A DNA stretch of 64,000 nucleotides from Microcoleus sp. AS-A8 (GTDB lineage: Bacteria > Cyanobacteriota > Cyanobacteriia > Cyanobacteriales > Coleofasciculaceae). The number at the start of each line of letters is the position of its first letter. The stretch's first letter is position 1. The stretch spans positions 42,751-106,750 of the forward strand of contig JAMPKV010000019.1 in the NCBI GenBank assembly GCA_039962225.1. The letters run 5' to 3'. The notes under the pieces were generated by a model that was given only the letters and a program-made list of their open reading frames with translations, was not told the origin of the DNA and ran no database searches. A program made the position numbers and the translations under genes. This document shows, piece by piece, positions 37,285-46,353 of this stretch.

Positions 37285-38643
37285 GTGACTGAACTGTACT
37301 ATCCCTTACGCTCTTTAAGGGAGGGGAACTGGTTTAAGCTCATCTGCGGAGCCAGCTTTCAACACCTCCCTGCTGTCCGAAACCTCACCTTGGCTTACAC
37401 CCTCGCCGGTGCTGATTGTATTGATGTCGCAGCTGACCCGGCGGTGATTGCGTCGGCACTAGACGCCTTACAAGTAGCCACTGAACTAGGTGAGGAAGCC
37501 CAAGTGCGAGGATTTGGATTCAATCACCGACCGTTGCTGATGGTGAGCTTAAATGATGGGGAAGACCCACATTTTCGCAAAGCCGAATTTGACCCGCAAT
37601 TGTGTCCGGCAGACTGTCCTCGTCCTTGCGAAAAGATTTGCCCAGCACAAGCGATTGTTTTCCCAACCGCAAAACCGATCGCAGCCGGAGAACAGGGGAG
37701 CCAATTTACAGCCGGGGTAAGTTCTAAACTTTCACAGCACCAATCTCCAATTGGTAGCGAAAAAACACATGATTGGGCAGCGAATCCAAAATCAATCCCC
37801 CCTTTATCAAGGGGAGGAGAAAATCCAACATCGATTGAGGGCTTCTGTGGAGTAATCGACCAACGTTGCTATGGCTGTGGTCGCTGTCTGCCGATTTGTC
37901 CCAGTCAGATCATATATCCTCGCTCCTATGTTTTTGCTCCGGAGGCGATCGCACAACTGATTCTACCGGCTGGTGTTGACGCCCTAGAAATCCACACGAA
38001 AGTCGGGCACCTCACAGATTTTAAACGCTTATGGCAAGCGATCGCGCCGTGGGTAAATCGGCTCAAACTCTTAGCGATTAGCTGCCCAGATGGTGACGGT
38101 TTAATGGATTACCTCTGGGCGCTGCACGACCTGATTATGCCCCTACCCTGTCCCTTAGTTTGGCAGACTGATGGTCGTCCCATGAGCGGAGATATCGGCA
38201 TGGGCGCTACTCGCGCGGCGGTCAAGCTTTCACAGAAAGTCCTCGCCGCGAGATTACCCGGATACGTCCAGCTAGCGGGGGGTACGAATGATCATACCGT
38301 CATGAAGTTAAGAGATGTTGGACTTCTGAATGAACAGGGAAGGAGAAATGACCCAGATCAACCCGTTAATCACATCCAAAATCCCAAATCCCATGTAGCG
38401 GGTATTGCTTACGGCAGTTACGCTCGTGTCCTACTTTCACCGATTCTAGAGAAATTAGAACAACCTAATGGGGAAGCCGCTGATGCCAATCTCATATCAC
38501 TGCAAAACCAAAGCCTTGGATGCCTGGAAGAGTCCCCCAGGCTACTTTGGCAAGCAGTAGAAACTGCTCATTCTTTAGTTTCCCAGTTGAAAATATCTCA
38601 AAAACATGACCCCAACTCAGACAAAACGAAACCCGAACATTGA
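37285..38643 (+). CDS. ldpA: Light-dependent period protein LdpA (iron-sulfur)
   Basis: 452 residues, starting at GTG. It carries two ferredoxin-like cysteine groups: CPADCPRPCEKICPAQAI near residues 110-127 and CYGCGRCLPICPSQII near 195-212. Other family features are GNWFKLICGASFQHLPAVRN, MSGDIGMGATRAA and VQLAGGTNDHTV. In Synechococcus elongatus LdpA binds 4Fe-4S clusters and links cellular redox state to the circadian clock and clock protein levels. Between the two cysteine groups about 55 low-complexity residues (about 132-188) are encoded by repeat-like DNA; a second short insert lies near residue 360. Confidence 0.92.
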   Translation: MTELYYPLRSLREGNWFKLICGASFQHLPAVRNLTLAYTLAGADCIDVAADPAVIASALDALQVATELGEEAQVRGFGFNHRPLLMVSLNDGEDPHFRKAEFDPQLCPADCPRPCEKICPAQAIVFPTAKPIAAGEQGSQFTAGVSSKLSQHQSPIGSEKTHDWAANPKSIPPLSRGGENPTSIEGFCGVIDQRCYGCGRCLPICPSQIIYPRSYVFAPEAIAQLILPAGVDALEIHTKVGHLTDFKRLWQAIAPWVNRLKLLAISCPDGDGLMDYLWALHDLIMPLPCPLVWQTDGRPMSGDIGMGATRAAVKLSQKVLAARLPGYVQLAGGTNDHTVMKLRDVGLLNEQGRRNDPDQPVNHIQNPKSHVAGIAYGSYARVLLSPILEKLEQPNGEAADANLISLQNQSLGCLEESPRLLWQAVETAHSLVSQLKISQKHDPNSDKTKPEH

Positions 38644-38706
38644 ATAAACACAGATTTTCAAAACGCCCACCACTAAGAGCAGCCAATGCTGTTTTAATAC
38701 GACCCT

Positions 38707-40527
38707 ATGGTGTATTCCCACGAAATCAATCTATCCGATCAAAAAGTGCTATCTAATCAAGAATCATCGGTTGGACAAGAAAACATTACTTCACAAAGGA
38801 TGCAGATTACAGACGACCTGCAAAAGTTGCTGGACATCTTACCCGAAGAAATTCGCTCAGTATTGGAGCAACACCCCCAGCAAGACCGTCTGATTGAAGT
38901 GGTCATGGATTTGGGTCGCTTTCCAGAAGTACGCTTTCCTCATGGGGCAGAGTACCTTTTTGAAACCCCAATCACTCAAGAACAAATTCATCATTGTGTT
39001 CAGCGCGTGGGACACTTTAGTGGAGATAACCGTGCGGGAATTGAGCGAACCCTGCACCGAATTAGCGCGATTCGCAACCGTCCCGGTGAAATTATTGGCT
39101 TAACCTGCCGTGTGGGTCGAGCGATTTTTGGCACCATCGGCATGATTCGTGACTTGGTGGAAACCGGTCAGTCGATTCTGATGCTGGGGCGTCCGGGTGT
39201 GGGTAAAACTACAGCTTTGCGGGAAATTGCCAGGGTATTGGCGGATGATTTGCATAAACGGGTTGTGATTATCGATACCTCCAACGAAATCGCAGGTGAT
39301 GGAGATATTCCTCATCCAGCGATTGGTCGCGCTAGACGGATGCAAGTCGCACGCCCTGAACTTCAACATCAGGTGATGATTGAAGCGGTGGAAAATCACA
39401 TGCCTGAAGTCATCGTGATTGATGAAATTGGTACGGAACTCGAAGCGCTGGCGGCTCGAACCATTGCAGAGCGAGGTGTGCAGCTCGTTGGAACGGCTCA
39501 CGGCAATCGCATTGAAAACTTGATTAAAAATCCGACCCTTTCCGATTTGGTGGGCGGTATCCAGGCTGTGACGCTGGGAGATGATGAAGCTAGACGCCGA
39601 GGCTCTCAGAAAACGGTTTTAGAGCGTAAAGCTCCCCCAACCTTTGATATTGCCATCGAAATGCTGGAGCGGCAGCGCTGGGTTGTTCATGAGAGTGTTT
39701 CGGATACCGTCGATGACTTGCTGCGGGGTCGCCAACCGAATCCGCAAGTGAGAACGGTGCATGACAATGGGAAGGTGACGATTACCCGTGAATTTCCGAC
39801 GGCACCCGTCGCCACGCCGCCGAATCGAGCTGGATTCTCTTCATTGCAGACGCAGACAAAATCAACGGGATGGCGCTCGTCTGGACAGATGAAACCTTTA
39901 TCGCGTCCATTAGCAGAACCGTATTCCGAAAATCGCAACTTTGAACAGTTGCTCAATCAATCCTGGCAAGAACAAGATGACTTTGCCAATGGGGTGAGAA
40001 TGCCTGGGCCGAATGGGGAAGATTTGCCGCTGCATATTTATCCCTATGGCGTCAGTCGCAATCAATTGGAGCAGGTGATTCGGGTGCTCAGTTTGCCGGT
40101 GGTATTGACCAAGGATATGGACAGTGCAGATGCGGTGTTGAGTTTGCGATCGCATGTTAAAAACCACGGTAAGCTGCGCTCTATTGCCAAAGCGCGTCAT
40201 GTGCCGATTCACTCGGTGAAAGCGAGCACTATCCCTCAGATTACCCGCGCCTTGCGGCACATGTTGGATATGGACGATCCCAGTATGCCGGAGGTAACTG
40301 ACTTACGCTTATTTACTCAAAGCGGCACTGAAGACGAAATCGAAGCACTCGAAGAGGCTCGCCTTGCGGTTGAGCAAATTGTACTCCCCAAAGGTCAACC
40401 CGTAGAGTTGCTGCCGCGATCGCCAAAAGTGCGTAAGATGCAGCACGAACTCGTCGAACACTATCGCCTCAAGTCCGATAGTTTTGGGGATGAGCCGAAT
40501 CGGCGCTTGCGGATCTACCCCGCTTGA
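38707..40527 (+). CDS. ycf45: Ycf45-type AAA ATPase with R3H domain
   Basis: 606 residues. An N-terminal region (LLDILPEEIRSVLEQHPQQD) resembles SpoIIIAA-type ATPases. The ATPase core has Walker A GRPGVGKTTALREIA and Walker B EVIVIDEIGTELEA, with GTAHGNRIENLI as sensor. The C-terminal R3H nucleic-acid-binding motif appears as MQHELVEHYRLKSDSFGDEP near the end. Members are conserved in cyanobacteria and some plastid genomes (Ycf45); the function is unknown, probably nucleic-acid binding. The start is uncertain: an in-frame ATG at 38800 is nearer the conserved part. It follows ldpA by about 60 bases and may be cotranscribed. Confidence 0.9.
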   Translation: MVYSHEINLSDQKVLSNQESSVGQENITSQRMQITDDLQKLLDILPEEIRSVLEQHPQQDRLIEVVMDLGRFPEVRFPHGAEYLFETPITQEQIHHCVQRVGHFSGDNRAGIERTLHRISAIRNRPGEIIGLTCRVGRAIFGTIGMIRDLVETGQSILMLGRPGVGKTTALREIARVLADDLHKRVVIIDTSNEIAGDGDIPHPAIGRARRMQVARPELQHQVMIEAVENHMPEVIVIDEIGTELEALAARTIAERGVQLVGTAHGNRIENLIKNPTLSDLVGGIQAVTLGDDEARRRGSQKTVLERKAPPTFDIAIEMLERQRWVVHESVSDTVDDLLRGRQPNPQVRTVHDNGKVTITREFPTAPVATPPNRAGFSSLQTQTKSTGWRSSGQMKPLSRPLAEPYSENRNFEQLLNQSWQEQDDFANGVRMPGPNGEDLPLHIYPYGVSRNQLEQVIRVLSLPVVLTKDMDSADAVLSLRSHVKNHGKLRSIAKARHVPIHSVKASTIPQITRALRHMLDMDDPSMPEVTDLRLFTQSGTEDEIEALEEARLAVEQIVLPKGQPVELLPRSPKVRKMQHELVEHYRLKSDSFGDEPNRRLRIYPA

Positions 40528-40536
40528 GGGAACTGG

Positions 40537-40640
40537 GTTGGAGGTTAGAAGGTTGGAGGTTAGAAGGTTGGAGGTTGAAGGTTAAAAAACTCGTTAACTT
40601 GGCAACTTTCAACCTAAAAAACCTTCTAACTTTCAACTTT
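40537..40640. repeat. Heptamer repeats in inverted arrangement after ycf45
   Basis: Tandem GTTGGAG/GTTAGAA units at 40537-40587 are followed at 40601-40640 by reverse-complement units (CAACTTTCAACC, CCTTCTAAC). The two halves can pair into a long imperfect hairpin, which might also terminate ycf45 transcription. Confidence 0.65.
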
Positions 40641-40663
40641 TCTTCCAAATTCTGAAAAAAGGC

Positions 40664-40694
40664 TTGACACTTTGCGGGTACGAGCTGCTACCAT
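40664..40694 (+). promoter_or_regulatory. Candidate tRNA-Gln promoter
   Basis: A perfect TTGACA at 40664-40669 and a TACCAT -10-like hexamer at 40689-40694 with a 19-base spacer, 17 bases before the tRNA. Confidence 0.5.
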
Positions 40695-40711
40695 AAGCAA
40701 GGTGACACCAG

Positions 40712-40783
40712 TGGGGCGTAGCCAAGTGGTAAGGCAGCGGGTTTTGGTCCCGCCATTCCTAGGTTCGAATCCTAGCGCCCCAG
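40712..40783 (+). tRNA. tRNA-Gln (anticodon TTG)
   Basis: A 72-base cloverleaf. The acceptor TGGGGCG pairs with CGCCCCA, the D arm is GCCAAGTGGTAAGGC, the anticodon loop has TTG between GCGGG and CCCGC, and the T arm is CTAGGTTCGAATCCTAG. No CCA is encoded. It is a single-copy isolated tRNA. Confidence 0.97.
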
Positions 40784-40958
40784 TCAGTTAGAGATAAGCA
40801 AGCGTTAAATGCCAATGATTTAGCTTCTCCGACCAGTAACAGATTGAAACGTTTCTGGGATTGCTGGAGCAATCAGGAGTAGCGTAATCTTTTTGTGAAG
40901 AGCGAATCGCAAGACATGAGCCGCTCGAAGTTAAGAAGTGCGGAAGGTGAACAGGTTC

Positions 40959-42608
40959 ATGCGACCTATTTTTCATTGGCAGTCCTCCCTTATCGCTGTA
41001 GTTGGCGCGATTTCCCTGAGTCTCATCCAGGGAGCAACCACCGCCATACAAGCGGCTCAAACCGTTGTCGTGCGTCGTGGCACGTCCAGCCAATCTATCC
41101 CCTTGGCTGACCTTAAAACCCTAGCTGAAACCGGGAAAGCCTCATCCAGCCTCCAATCTTATGCACGAAGGTTGCGCCCTAAGGAACGAGAGACAGTTCT
41201 GTCCGCATTCCAAGCCAATTTCAACATGAACCCGGTAGCGGTGCGTAACTTCCTCGATACCCCAAGTGGTAACGTCCTGGTTTCAGCGCTGGCTAGCGCT
41301 ACCTCTCGCTCTGATCGGGTGGGTGAGTTATTGGTGAAATCAGCACTCGTGTCGGGCGCTAAGGCTGCGAAAGGACTTTCTCTGATTAGTTTCATGGAAG
41401 CCTATCCCACCCCCAAACTGGAAATTAATCTGGATCGGGCGTTTCTGGTTGCTGAAAACTTTAATAAATCCTTTTGGCAATCTCAGGCGTTTATGGCGGC
41501 GATTGCTCCCCAACTGACCTCCCAACGTCCTCAGATTAATCTACCCTTTGACCCCACTCAACCTGGGAATGCCACCGTGCAGGTGTTGCCATTAAAGCTG
41601 AATGATCGGGAACGCAGCCGGGAAATTCCTGTGGATCTGTATTGGTCAACCCAATCCTCCCTCGATAAACCCATTATTGTCTTTTCCCACGGATTGGGTT
41701 CAGTTCGCACGGATTTGCGTTACCTAGCCCAGCATCTCGCCTCCTATGGCTATGTTGTCGTTGCCTTAGAACATCCGGGTAGCAACGAGACTCATGTGAA
41801 GCGAGCACTAACGCTGAAAGCTCCATTATTAGAAGCCCAAGAGTTTTTAAATCGGCCTAAGGATATTAGCTTTGTTCTGGATGAACTCCAATCGCTCAAC
41901 CAAAAATCAGGAGTACTCCAAGGGAAACTCGCACCCAATCGCACCCTGATCGTTGGCTATTCGTTCGGAGGTTCTACTTCTCTATCCCTTGCCGGAGCAG
42001 AGTTACAGCTCACTTCGTTGAAACAAAGCTGCCCTGGAAATGTGCTGGCTAATAGTCTGGGAGAAAATGCCCAATGCTTTGCCAAGGGGCTTGCTGAGGA
42101 ACGATACCAACTGGGCGATCCCAGAATAAAAGCGGCGATCGCACTTTCTCCTACCGCCTCTTTGCTGTTTGGTGAAACCGGCTTGAGTAAAGTTACCGTT
42201 CCCACCCTAATTACAGCCGCTTCCGCCGATAAAACGACGCCAATTTTACCGGAACAGGTGATACCCTTTGATCAACTCCCCTCTCCCAAATGGCTGGTTG
42301 GTTTTGTTGGTGCCACCCATTTGAGTGTGAAAGACCCCGACACGACGATTGCTCAGGCGCGTGAACCGAGTACTCTGTATAGTGGCGGTGAAATTGTCGG
42401 TGAGCAATCGGTTGAAGTTCGCAACTACGTAAAAGCGATCGTGCTGGCGATGGCGGCACAACTGACTGATGAGGCGAAGCAATACTCTATTTTTCTCACA
42501 CCTGAGTATGCTCAGTTGATTTCCACTGAGCGCTTTCCCATGCGCCTAATTACTGAAATTCCCCCTCAAGCGGAGGCGATTCTCAACGATTTCGCCCAAA
42601 ACAAATAA
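40959..42608 (+). CDS. DUF1400 / alpha-beta hydrolase, exported
   Basis: 549 residues from the ATG at 40959; a GTG at 40938 is an alternative. A signal peptide (residues 1-30, ending near TTAIQAAQ) is followed by the DUF1400 domain (VVVRRGTSSQSIPLADLKTL to about residue 130). An alpha/beta-hydrolase domain follows, with IVFSHGLGSVRTDLRYLAQH (oxyanion region), the nucleophile elbow VGYSFGGST and a late His in GATHLSV. A dienelactone-hydrolase or lipase-like periplasmic esterase is the family expectation; the substrate is unknown. It is monocistronic after tRNA-Gln. Confidence 0.88.
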   Translation: MRPIFHWQSSLIAVVGAISLSLIQGATTAIQAAQTVVVRRGTSSQSIPLADLKTLAETGKASSSLQSYARRLRPKERETVLSAFQANFNMNPVAVRNFLDTPSGNVLVSALASATSRSDRVGELLVKSALVSGAKAAKGLSLISFMEAYPTPKLEINLDRAFLVAENFNKSFWQSQAFMAAIAPQLTSQRPQINLPFDPTQPGNATVQVLPLKLNDRERSREIPVDLYWSTQSSLDKPIIVFSHGLGSVRTDLRYLAQHLASYGYVVVALEHPGSNETHVKRALTLKAPLLEAQEFLNRPKDISFVLDELQSLNQKSGVLQGKLAPNRTLIVGYSFGGSTSLSLAGAELQLTSLKQSCPGNVLANSLGENAQCFAKGLAEERYQLGDPRIKAAIALSPTASLLFGETGLSKVTVPTLITAASADKTTPILPEQVIPFDQLPSPKWLVGFVGATHLSVKDPDTTIAQAREPSTLYSGGEIVGEQSVEVRNYVKAIVLAMAAQLTDEAKQYSIFLTPEYAQLISTERFPMRLITEIPPQAEAILNDFAQNK

Positions 42609-43313
42609 GCGCTTTGAACTTGTGGGTTATTGAAAAACAATCCTACAAAATGTGTTATTTGGCGACGTATCTTTCCTGTCTCCCGATTAATCTGGGCTAT
42701 CAAAAAATATTTCTATGGCGTCACTAATCTGTTAGAAGATAAAGCTCATTCTTGGACACAGAGGAACTTATAGGCTCGTCAAGATTAAGTCCTCTAACGG
42801 TGTTTCTTGCTGTATTGGTTCAACATTTATTTCCTCTGTTTCCTTAGCTGAGTATCTTAATTTTCAGTCCCAATTTGATGAATATGGCCTTGGATATGAG
42901 TCGATTGAACTCTAATTTTGTGAAAGATTGGAGTCTCACGCTTGAAAAGCCAATAAGAGAGGATAGTCAGACTCGTCAGATAGTTGTTCTATAGTTGAGT
43001 CTTTTGTGAACTCGGACTCCCTTTCCAGTAATCTTTTCAGCTAGTCTGCATTCGTTGGGGAGTGTAATTGGCCATGAACTACCATCAAGGTGGTACTCTA
43101 ATTTTTCCGGTGAGCCAATTCAGTCAACAATCCCTAGGGGACCAGCTAACGAACAGACAAGACAAAACTCTAGAATATCGTGATTAGACTCGTAAGGGGT
43201 GAGTCGTGAGCCAGATAAAAGACTGTCCCATGAGCAGAGTAAAATCGAGAAACTCAAGGTGATGCTAGAGGAGTGAAGAGCGCACTCAATTATCAGTCAA
43301 AAGCATACTCTAT
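42609..43313. other. Long non-coding stretch, no gene recognised
   Basis: About 700 AT-rich bases. No reading frame over 60 codons with motifs, no tRNA and no repeat family was recognised. It leads into the terminator array and may include a promoter for the transcript ending at 43341. Confidence 0.4.
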
Positions 43314-43341
43314 AAGCTCAGTTATCGCGACTGAGCTTTTT
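43314..43341 (+). terminator. Intrinsic terminator 1 of the 43-kb array
   Basis: AAGCTCAGT (43314-43322) pairs perfectly with ACTGAGCTT (43330-43338) around TATCGCG, followed by T residues. No protein gene ends nearby, so a non-coding transcript is the simplest source. Confidence 0.75.
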
Positions 43342-43587
43342 GCTTAGGACTTCCTTGGCGATGTCTTCTCCAATGCTTTCCCAAGACCAACGTTGTGCAG
43401 GAGTGGATGAAGCGCCATCATGTTCCATAACCCACCTGGAGTTCGTTCACCAAAAATTCATAACTTCTTTACACGTTCTTAATATTAAATTAATCGCTCC
43501 CTTATTCAGCTCAATACTCTCGGCGTGGGAAGTAGAGAAAAGATATTGTAGGGTTCGCTTTTCTCTGAGAAATGAGCAATCGTCACT

Positions 43588-43680
43588 TTTCACAAATTTT
43601 TCACACTCGATTGATAGGCTTTAATTGTTTCGGTAATCACCTATCTAAAGCTCTCCCTGTGGCAAGGGAGAGCATTTTTT
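43588..43680 (+). ncRNA. Candidate small RNA A (promoter-like block plus terminator)
   Basis: A block CACAAATTTTTCACACTCG, then ATTGATAGGCTTTA (43588-43623), is followed about 27 bases later by an intrinsic terminator: GCTCTCCCT (43650-43658) paired with AGGGAGAGC (43665-43673) and six T residues. The same layout recurs at 43717-43801. If TAGGCT acts as a -10-like element, the transcript would be about 55 bases. No reading frame explains it. Confidence 0.45.
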
Positions 43681-43716
43681 GTGTCAAATTCTGAAAAACT
43701 AGACATTCTTACTTTA

Positions 43717-43801
43717 TTTCACAAATTATTCACACTCGCTTAGTAGGCTTATAGATGAGTGTAGAAGTAGGCCCTCTTAACTGCCTCAAGAGGGCTTTTT
43801 T
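43717..43801 (+). ncRNA. Candidate small RNA B (second copy of the layout)
   Basis: The block CACAAATTATTCACACTCG, then CTTAGTAGGCTTA (43717-43751), closely matches the block of candidate A. It is followed by a different terminator, GCCCTCTT (43771-43778) paired with AAGAGGGC (43788-43795) and six T residues. The upstream blocks are conserved while the transcribed parts differ, as expected for duplicated promoters driving diverged small RNAs. Confidence 0.45.
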
Positions 43802-44058
43802 GTGACTATGTCGCTGCTCATTCCCTGATTGCAAGAGCTGGATGACCAGCACAAGCAGTCTACCAACGAACCCATCCCTCGGTTACAACTCCACAATCGT
43901 GTAACTGAATAAAATCGGAAATATTATCATCCAAGCCAATCCCAAATCTGTGGTGTTAATGCGCTCGATTTGACTACCATTACGGACAACAAGTGTCTGT
44001 TCATGTTGTCCACTGATACTGATAGCTCCCTTCTAGTGTTCTTTTGCGATTGCTTCTG
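43802..44058. other. Spacer without recognised features
   Basis: About 250 bases between the small RNA candidates and the GC-rich repeat. I tested all frames by eye for transposase remnants and saw no convincing one. Confidence 0.35.
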
Positions 44059-44212
44059 TTCGACACGCTTCGCTAACGCTGGTGCCGTTAGCGTTCGCCT
44101 TTGGCGTTGTCGGCTCGTCGCTGGGTGCGAAGCAGCAAAGCGATAGCGCCGGGTTAGCGACGTTAGCTCTCGCGAGCCGTAGCGTCGGAACGAGCGTCGG
44201 CACTAGCATCGC
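44059..44212. repeat. GC-rich palindromic repeat cluster (GCTAACG/CGTTAGCG family)
   Basis: A 150-base block is made of overlapping short palindromes such as TTCGCTAACG, GCCGTTAGCG, GCGATAGCGC, GTTAGCGACGTTAGC and CTCGCGAG. Pieces of the same family are seen at 16225-16300, 17340-17395 and 27403-27440. It abuts the stop of the aminotransferase gene and could also fold as a transcript end. Confidence 0.6.
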
Positions 44213-44219
44213 TGATTGC

Positions 44220-45449
44220 CTAGGGTAAGTCTGATAGTAGCGTTATGAGTGCTTTGGCGAGATCGTGATACTGCTCTGGTGTGTTGTATAGCTGAGCCGA
44301 GACTCGCACCATTTGCTGGAATGGTGTAGTCCAGGGAATCACTGGCACCTCAATGTTGAAGCGATCGCACAATAAATCCTGTAGGACTGGCCATTCCCGT
44401 ACTTGCCCTAGTGGCTCGTACCCAGACAACTCATGGGGTAATGGCACAACCGCCATTGAGCCAATCATTTCATCGGGACACGGGGGTGATACGCCTAATG
44501 CCTCACACAGCGATCGCCTCGCCCACAGTGCCTTTGTTCGATTGGTTTCCATCAATTGAGTCCATCCACCCGGCAGCAGGGAACCGAGGAACTCAATGGC
44601 TTCCGGGACGCACAAATAGGCGGTTGGATCGTCCGTACCCATCCAGTCAAACTCTAGTTGAAAAGGTGACTTATCTGTCCGGCGTGAGTTGGCACCGTGA
44701 CTAATGGTTAAAGGACGAATCGCGGATTGGCGATCGCGTCGGACATAGAGAAATGCCGCCCCCTTCGGTGCACATAACCACTTATGGCAATTGCCTGTAT
44801 AGTACGTAGCCCCAATCTCATGTAGGTTCAGGGGCAGCATTCCCGGTGCATGGGCACCATCAACTAGCGTATCCACATCCCGCGCCGTTAATTCATTGAC
44901 CAACTGCTGGATGGGAAAGATTAACCCCGTTTTACTGGTGACATGATCCAACAGTGCTAGGCGGGTTTTCGCTGACACTCGCTCTATTACCGATTCAATG
45001 ATCTGATCCGGTGACTCTAGGGGAAAGGGTATTGTTGCTATAACTACCGTCGCTCCGGTACGACTGGCTATAAAATCGAGAGCGTTACGGCAAGCGTTAT
45101 ATTCCTGGTTGGTTGTCAGTAATTCGTCTCCTGAGTTGAAGGAGAGCGACCTTAATACAGCATTGACTCCTGTTGTGGCATTGGGGACAAACACCAACTC
45201 ATCTGCCTGTGCACCCACAAATGCTGCCAATGAGTGGCGTGAGGCATCAAGCAACGCTTCAAATTCCCGCATAAAAAAGCGCAAGGGTTGCCGTTCTAAC
45301 TGCTCCCGCAATCGCTGCTGTGCGCGTTGGACTGGCAGAGGACAGGCACCATAAGAACCATGATTGAGAAAGGTTACAGATGGGTCAAGCGACCAGAACT
45401 TTTGGAAGTCCGAACCTTGAAGTTTGAAGTTTCTAGTTTCATCCTTCAC
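44220..45449 (-). CDS. Class V PLP-dependent aminotransferase (isopenicillin-N-epimerase-like)
   Basis: 409 residues starting at GTG. FLNHGSYGACPLPVQRAQQR begins the conserved part; VFVPNATTGVNAVLRSL, the PLP-contacting Asp in TLVDGAHAPGML and the Schiff-base Lys in TGNCHKWLCAPKG follow. This combination is typical of isopenicillin-N-epimerase-like and related class V enzymes rather than cysteine desulfurases. The substrate is unknown. The first dozen codons are read from repeat-like DNA (AAGTGTGAAGGATGAAA), so the precise start is doubtful. It is transcribed away from tRNA-Asn. Confidence 0.85.
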   Translation of the reverse strand: MKDETRNFKLQGSDFQKFWSLDPSVTFLNHGSYGACPLPVQRAQQRLREQLERQPLRFFMREFEALLDASRHSLAAFVGAQADELVFVPNATTGVNAVLRSLSFNSGDELLTTNQEYNACRNALDFIASRTGATVVIATIPFPLESPDQIIESVIERVSAKTRLALLDHVTSKTGLIFPIQQLVNELTARDVDTLVDGAHAPGMLPLNLHEIGATYYTGNCHKWLCAPKGAAFLYVRRDRQSAIRPLTISHGANSRRTDKSPFQLEFDWMGTDDPTAYLCVPEAIEFLGSLLPGGWTQLMETNRTKALWARRSLCEALGVSPPCPDEMIGSMAVVPLPHELSGYEPLGQVREWPVLQDLLCDRFNIEVPVIPWTTPFQQMVRVSAQLYNTPEQYHDLAKALITLLSDLP

Positions 45450-45475
45450 ACTTCATCTTTCACCTTTTGAGTCAA

Positions 45476-45547
45476 CTCCCCAGGCCGGACTCGAACCAGC
45501 GACCAATCGGTTAACAGCCGACCGCTCTACCACTGAGCTACTGAGGA
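45476..45547 (-). tRNA. tRNA-Asn (anticodon GTT)
   Basis: A 72-base cloverleaf on the minus strand. The acceptor TCCTCAG pairs with CTGGGGA (one G-T pair), the D arm is GCTCAGTGGTAGAGC, the anticodon loop is CTGTTAACC with GTT, and the T arm has GGTTCGAGTCC. No CCA is encoded. Confidence 0.96.
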
Positions 45548-45711
45548 TTGTGTAGCTAACGCTTCTCACGATTATCAATATTACCGATAACCCACATCAT
45601 TTGGCAAGCCCCTCGGCAAAAATTAGTAAAAATACGGTTGGCACGCCCCTATCAATCTTGGTATGTAAGGTAAAGCTATGCTATTTGTGTCCTTCTGTCT
45701 CCTCACCTCCT

Positions 45712-46203
45712 ATGCTGACGCATCACCGCAAACCCGTCTGTCTGTCCCTCGTGTCTACGGATCTGCCTGTTTGGTCTATGGTGGAAACAGCCGCTACGCT
45801 CTATCAAAAAGACCAAGAGCGATTTCACCTGCTGTTGAGCGAACCTATCCCACGGGAGTGGGAACCGGAACCGACAACGGTTGATCGAAGCCATAGGCCG
45901 AAGCCTAACAATCTTCGACTCTTGTGGATGGAAATTTCGCCCTACCGCGTAATTATGACGATGCAAGGCAATGGTAAATTGAGTTATCGTCACTTTTGGG
46001 AGCAAGGAGTGTATGGCGTCAACCGCTATTGGTTGCAAAGCGACTCTCTCCAAGGGCACGAGGGGTTTCGTCTGCGAAATTATACCCGGAGCTTGAAGCT
46101 AGAGGGTCGCCCTTTACCCCAACATCTGCGACTAGAATATGAACTCTGGGCAGAACGAGTTCAGTTGGGTCGCTATGTTTTGAATCTGGAGATTCATCAC
46201 TAA
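45712..46203 (+). CDS. Conserved hypothetical protein
   Basis: 163 residues from the ATG at 45712; the frame is open back to 45601, but that part looks non-coding. It has no membrane segment. Notable stretches are LLWMEISPYRVIMTMQGNGK, FWEQGVYGVNRYWLQSDSLQ and LRLEYELWAERVQLGRYVLN near the end. I do not recognise a named domain, although the pattern looks like a small conserved cyanobacterial protein. It lies alone between tRNA-Asn and mtnP. Confidence 0.7.
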   Translation: MLTHHRKPVCLSLVSTDLPVWSMVETAATLYQKDQERFHLLLSEPIPREWEPEPTTVDRSHRPKPNNLRLLWMEISPYRVIMTMQGNGKLSYRHFWEQGVYGVNRYWLQSDSLQGHEGFRLRNYTRSLKLEGRPLPQHLRLEYELWAERVQLGRYVLNLEIHH

Positions 46204-46353
46204 GTAGGGCTTAGGGAATAGTGACGGGAAGTCTCCAGGAACAGGGACGGTTGAGCATCAAGCGTTAAGCGTATGAATTTGGGCTTGTGGGGTCTGACAA
46301 CACTCAAGCCCACTCCAGTTACATCACTTTTAAGTTAATTCCCCTCCACCCAC

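Noticed and set aside
43340..43624. Plus-strand frame of 94 codons across the small-RNA region
   Set aside because: Begins within a terminator and runs through the promoter-like block; no domain; the non-coding reading explains the structure better.
44220..45449. Class V aminotransferase considered as a DndA cysteine desulfurase for the Dnd-like module
   Set aside because: Motifs fit the isopenicillin-N-epimerase-like branch, the desulfurase active-site cysteine loop is not evident, and it is 13 kb away.
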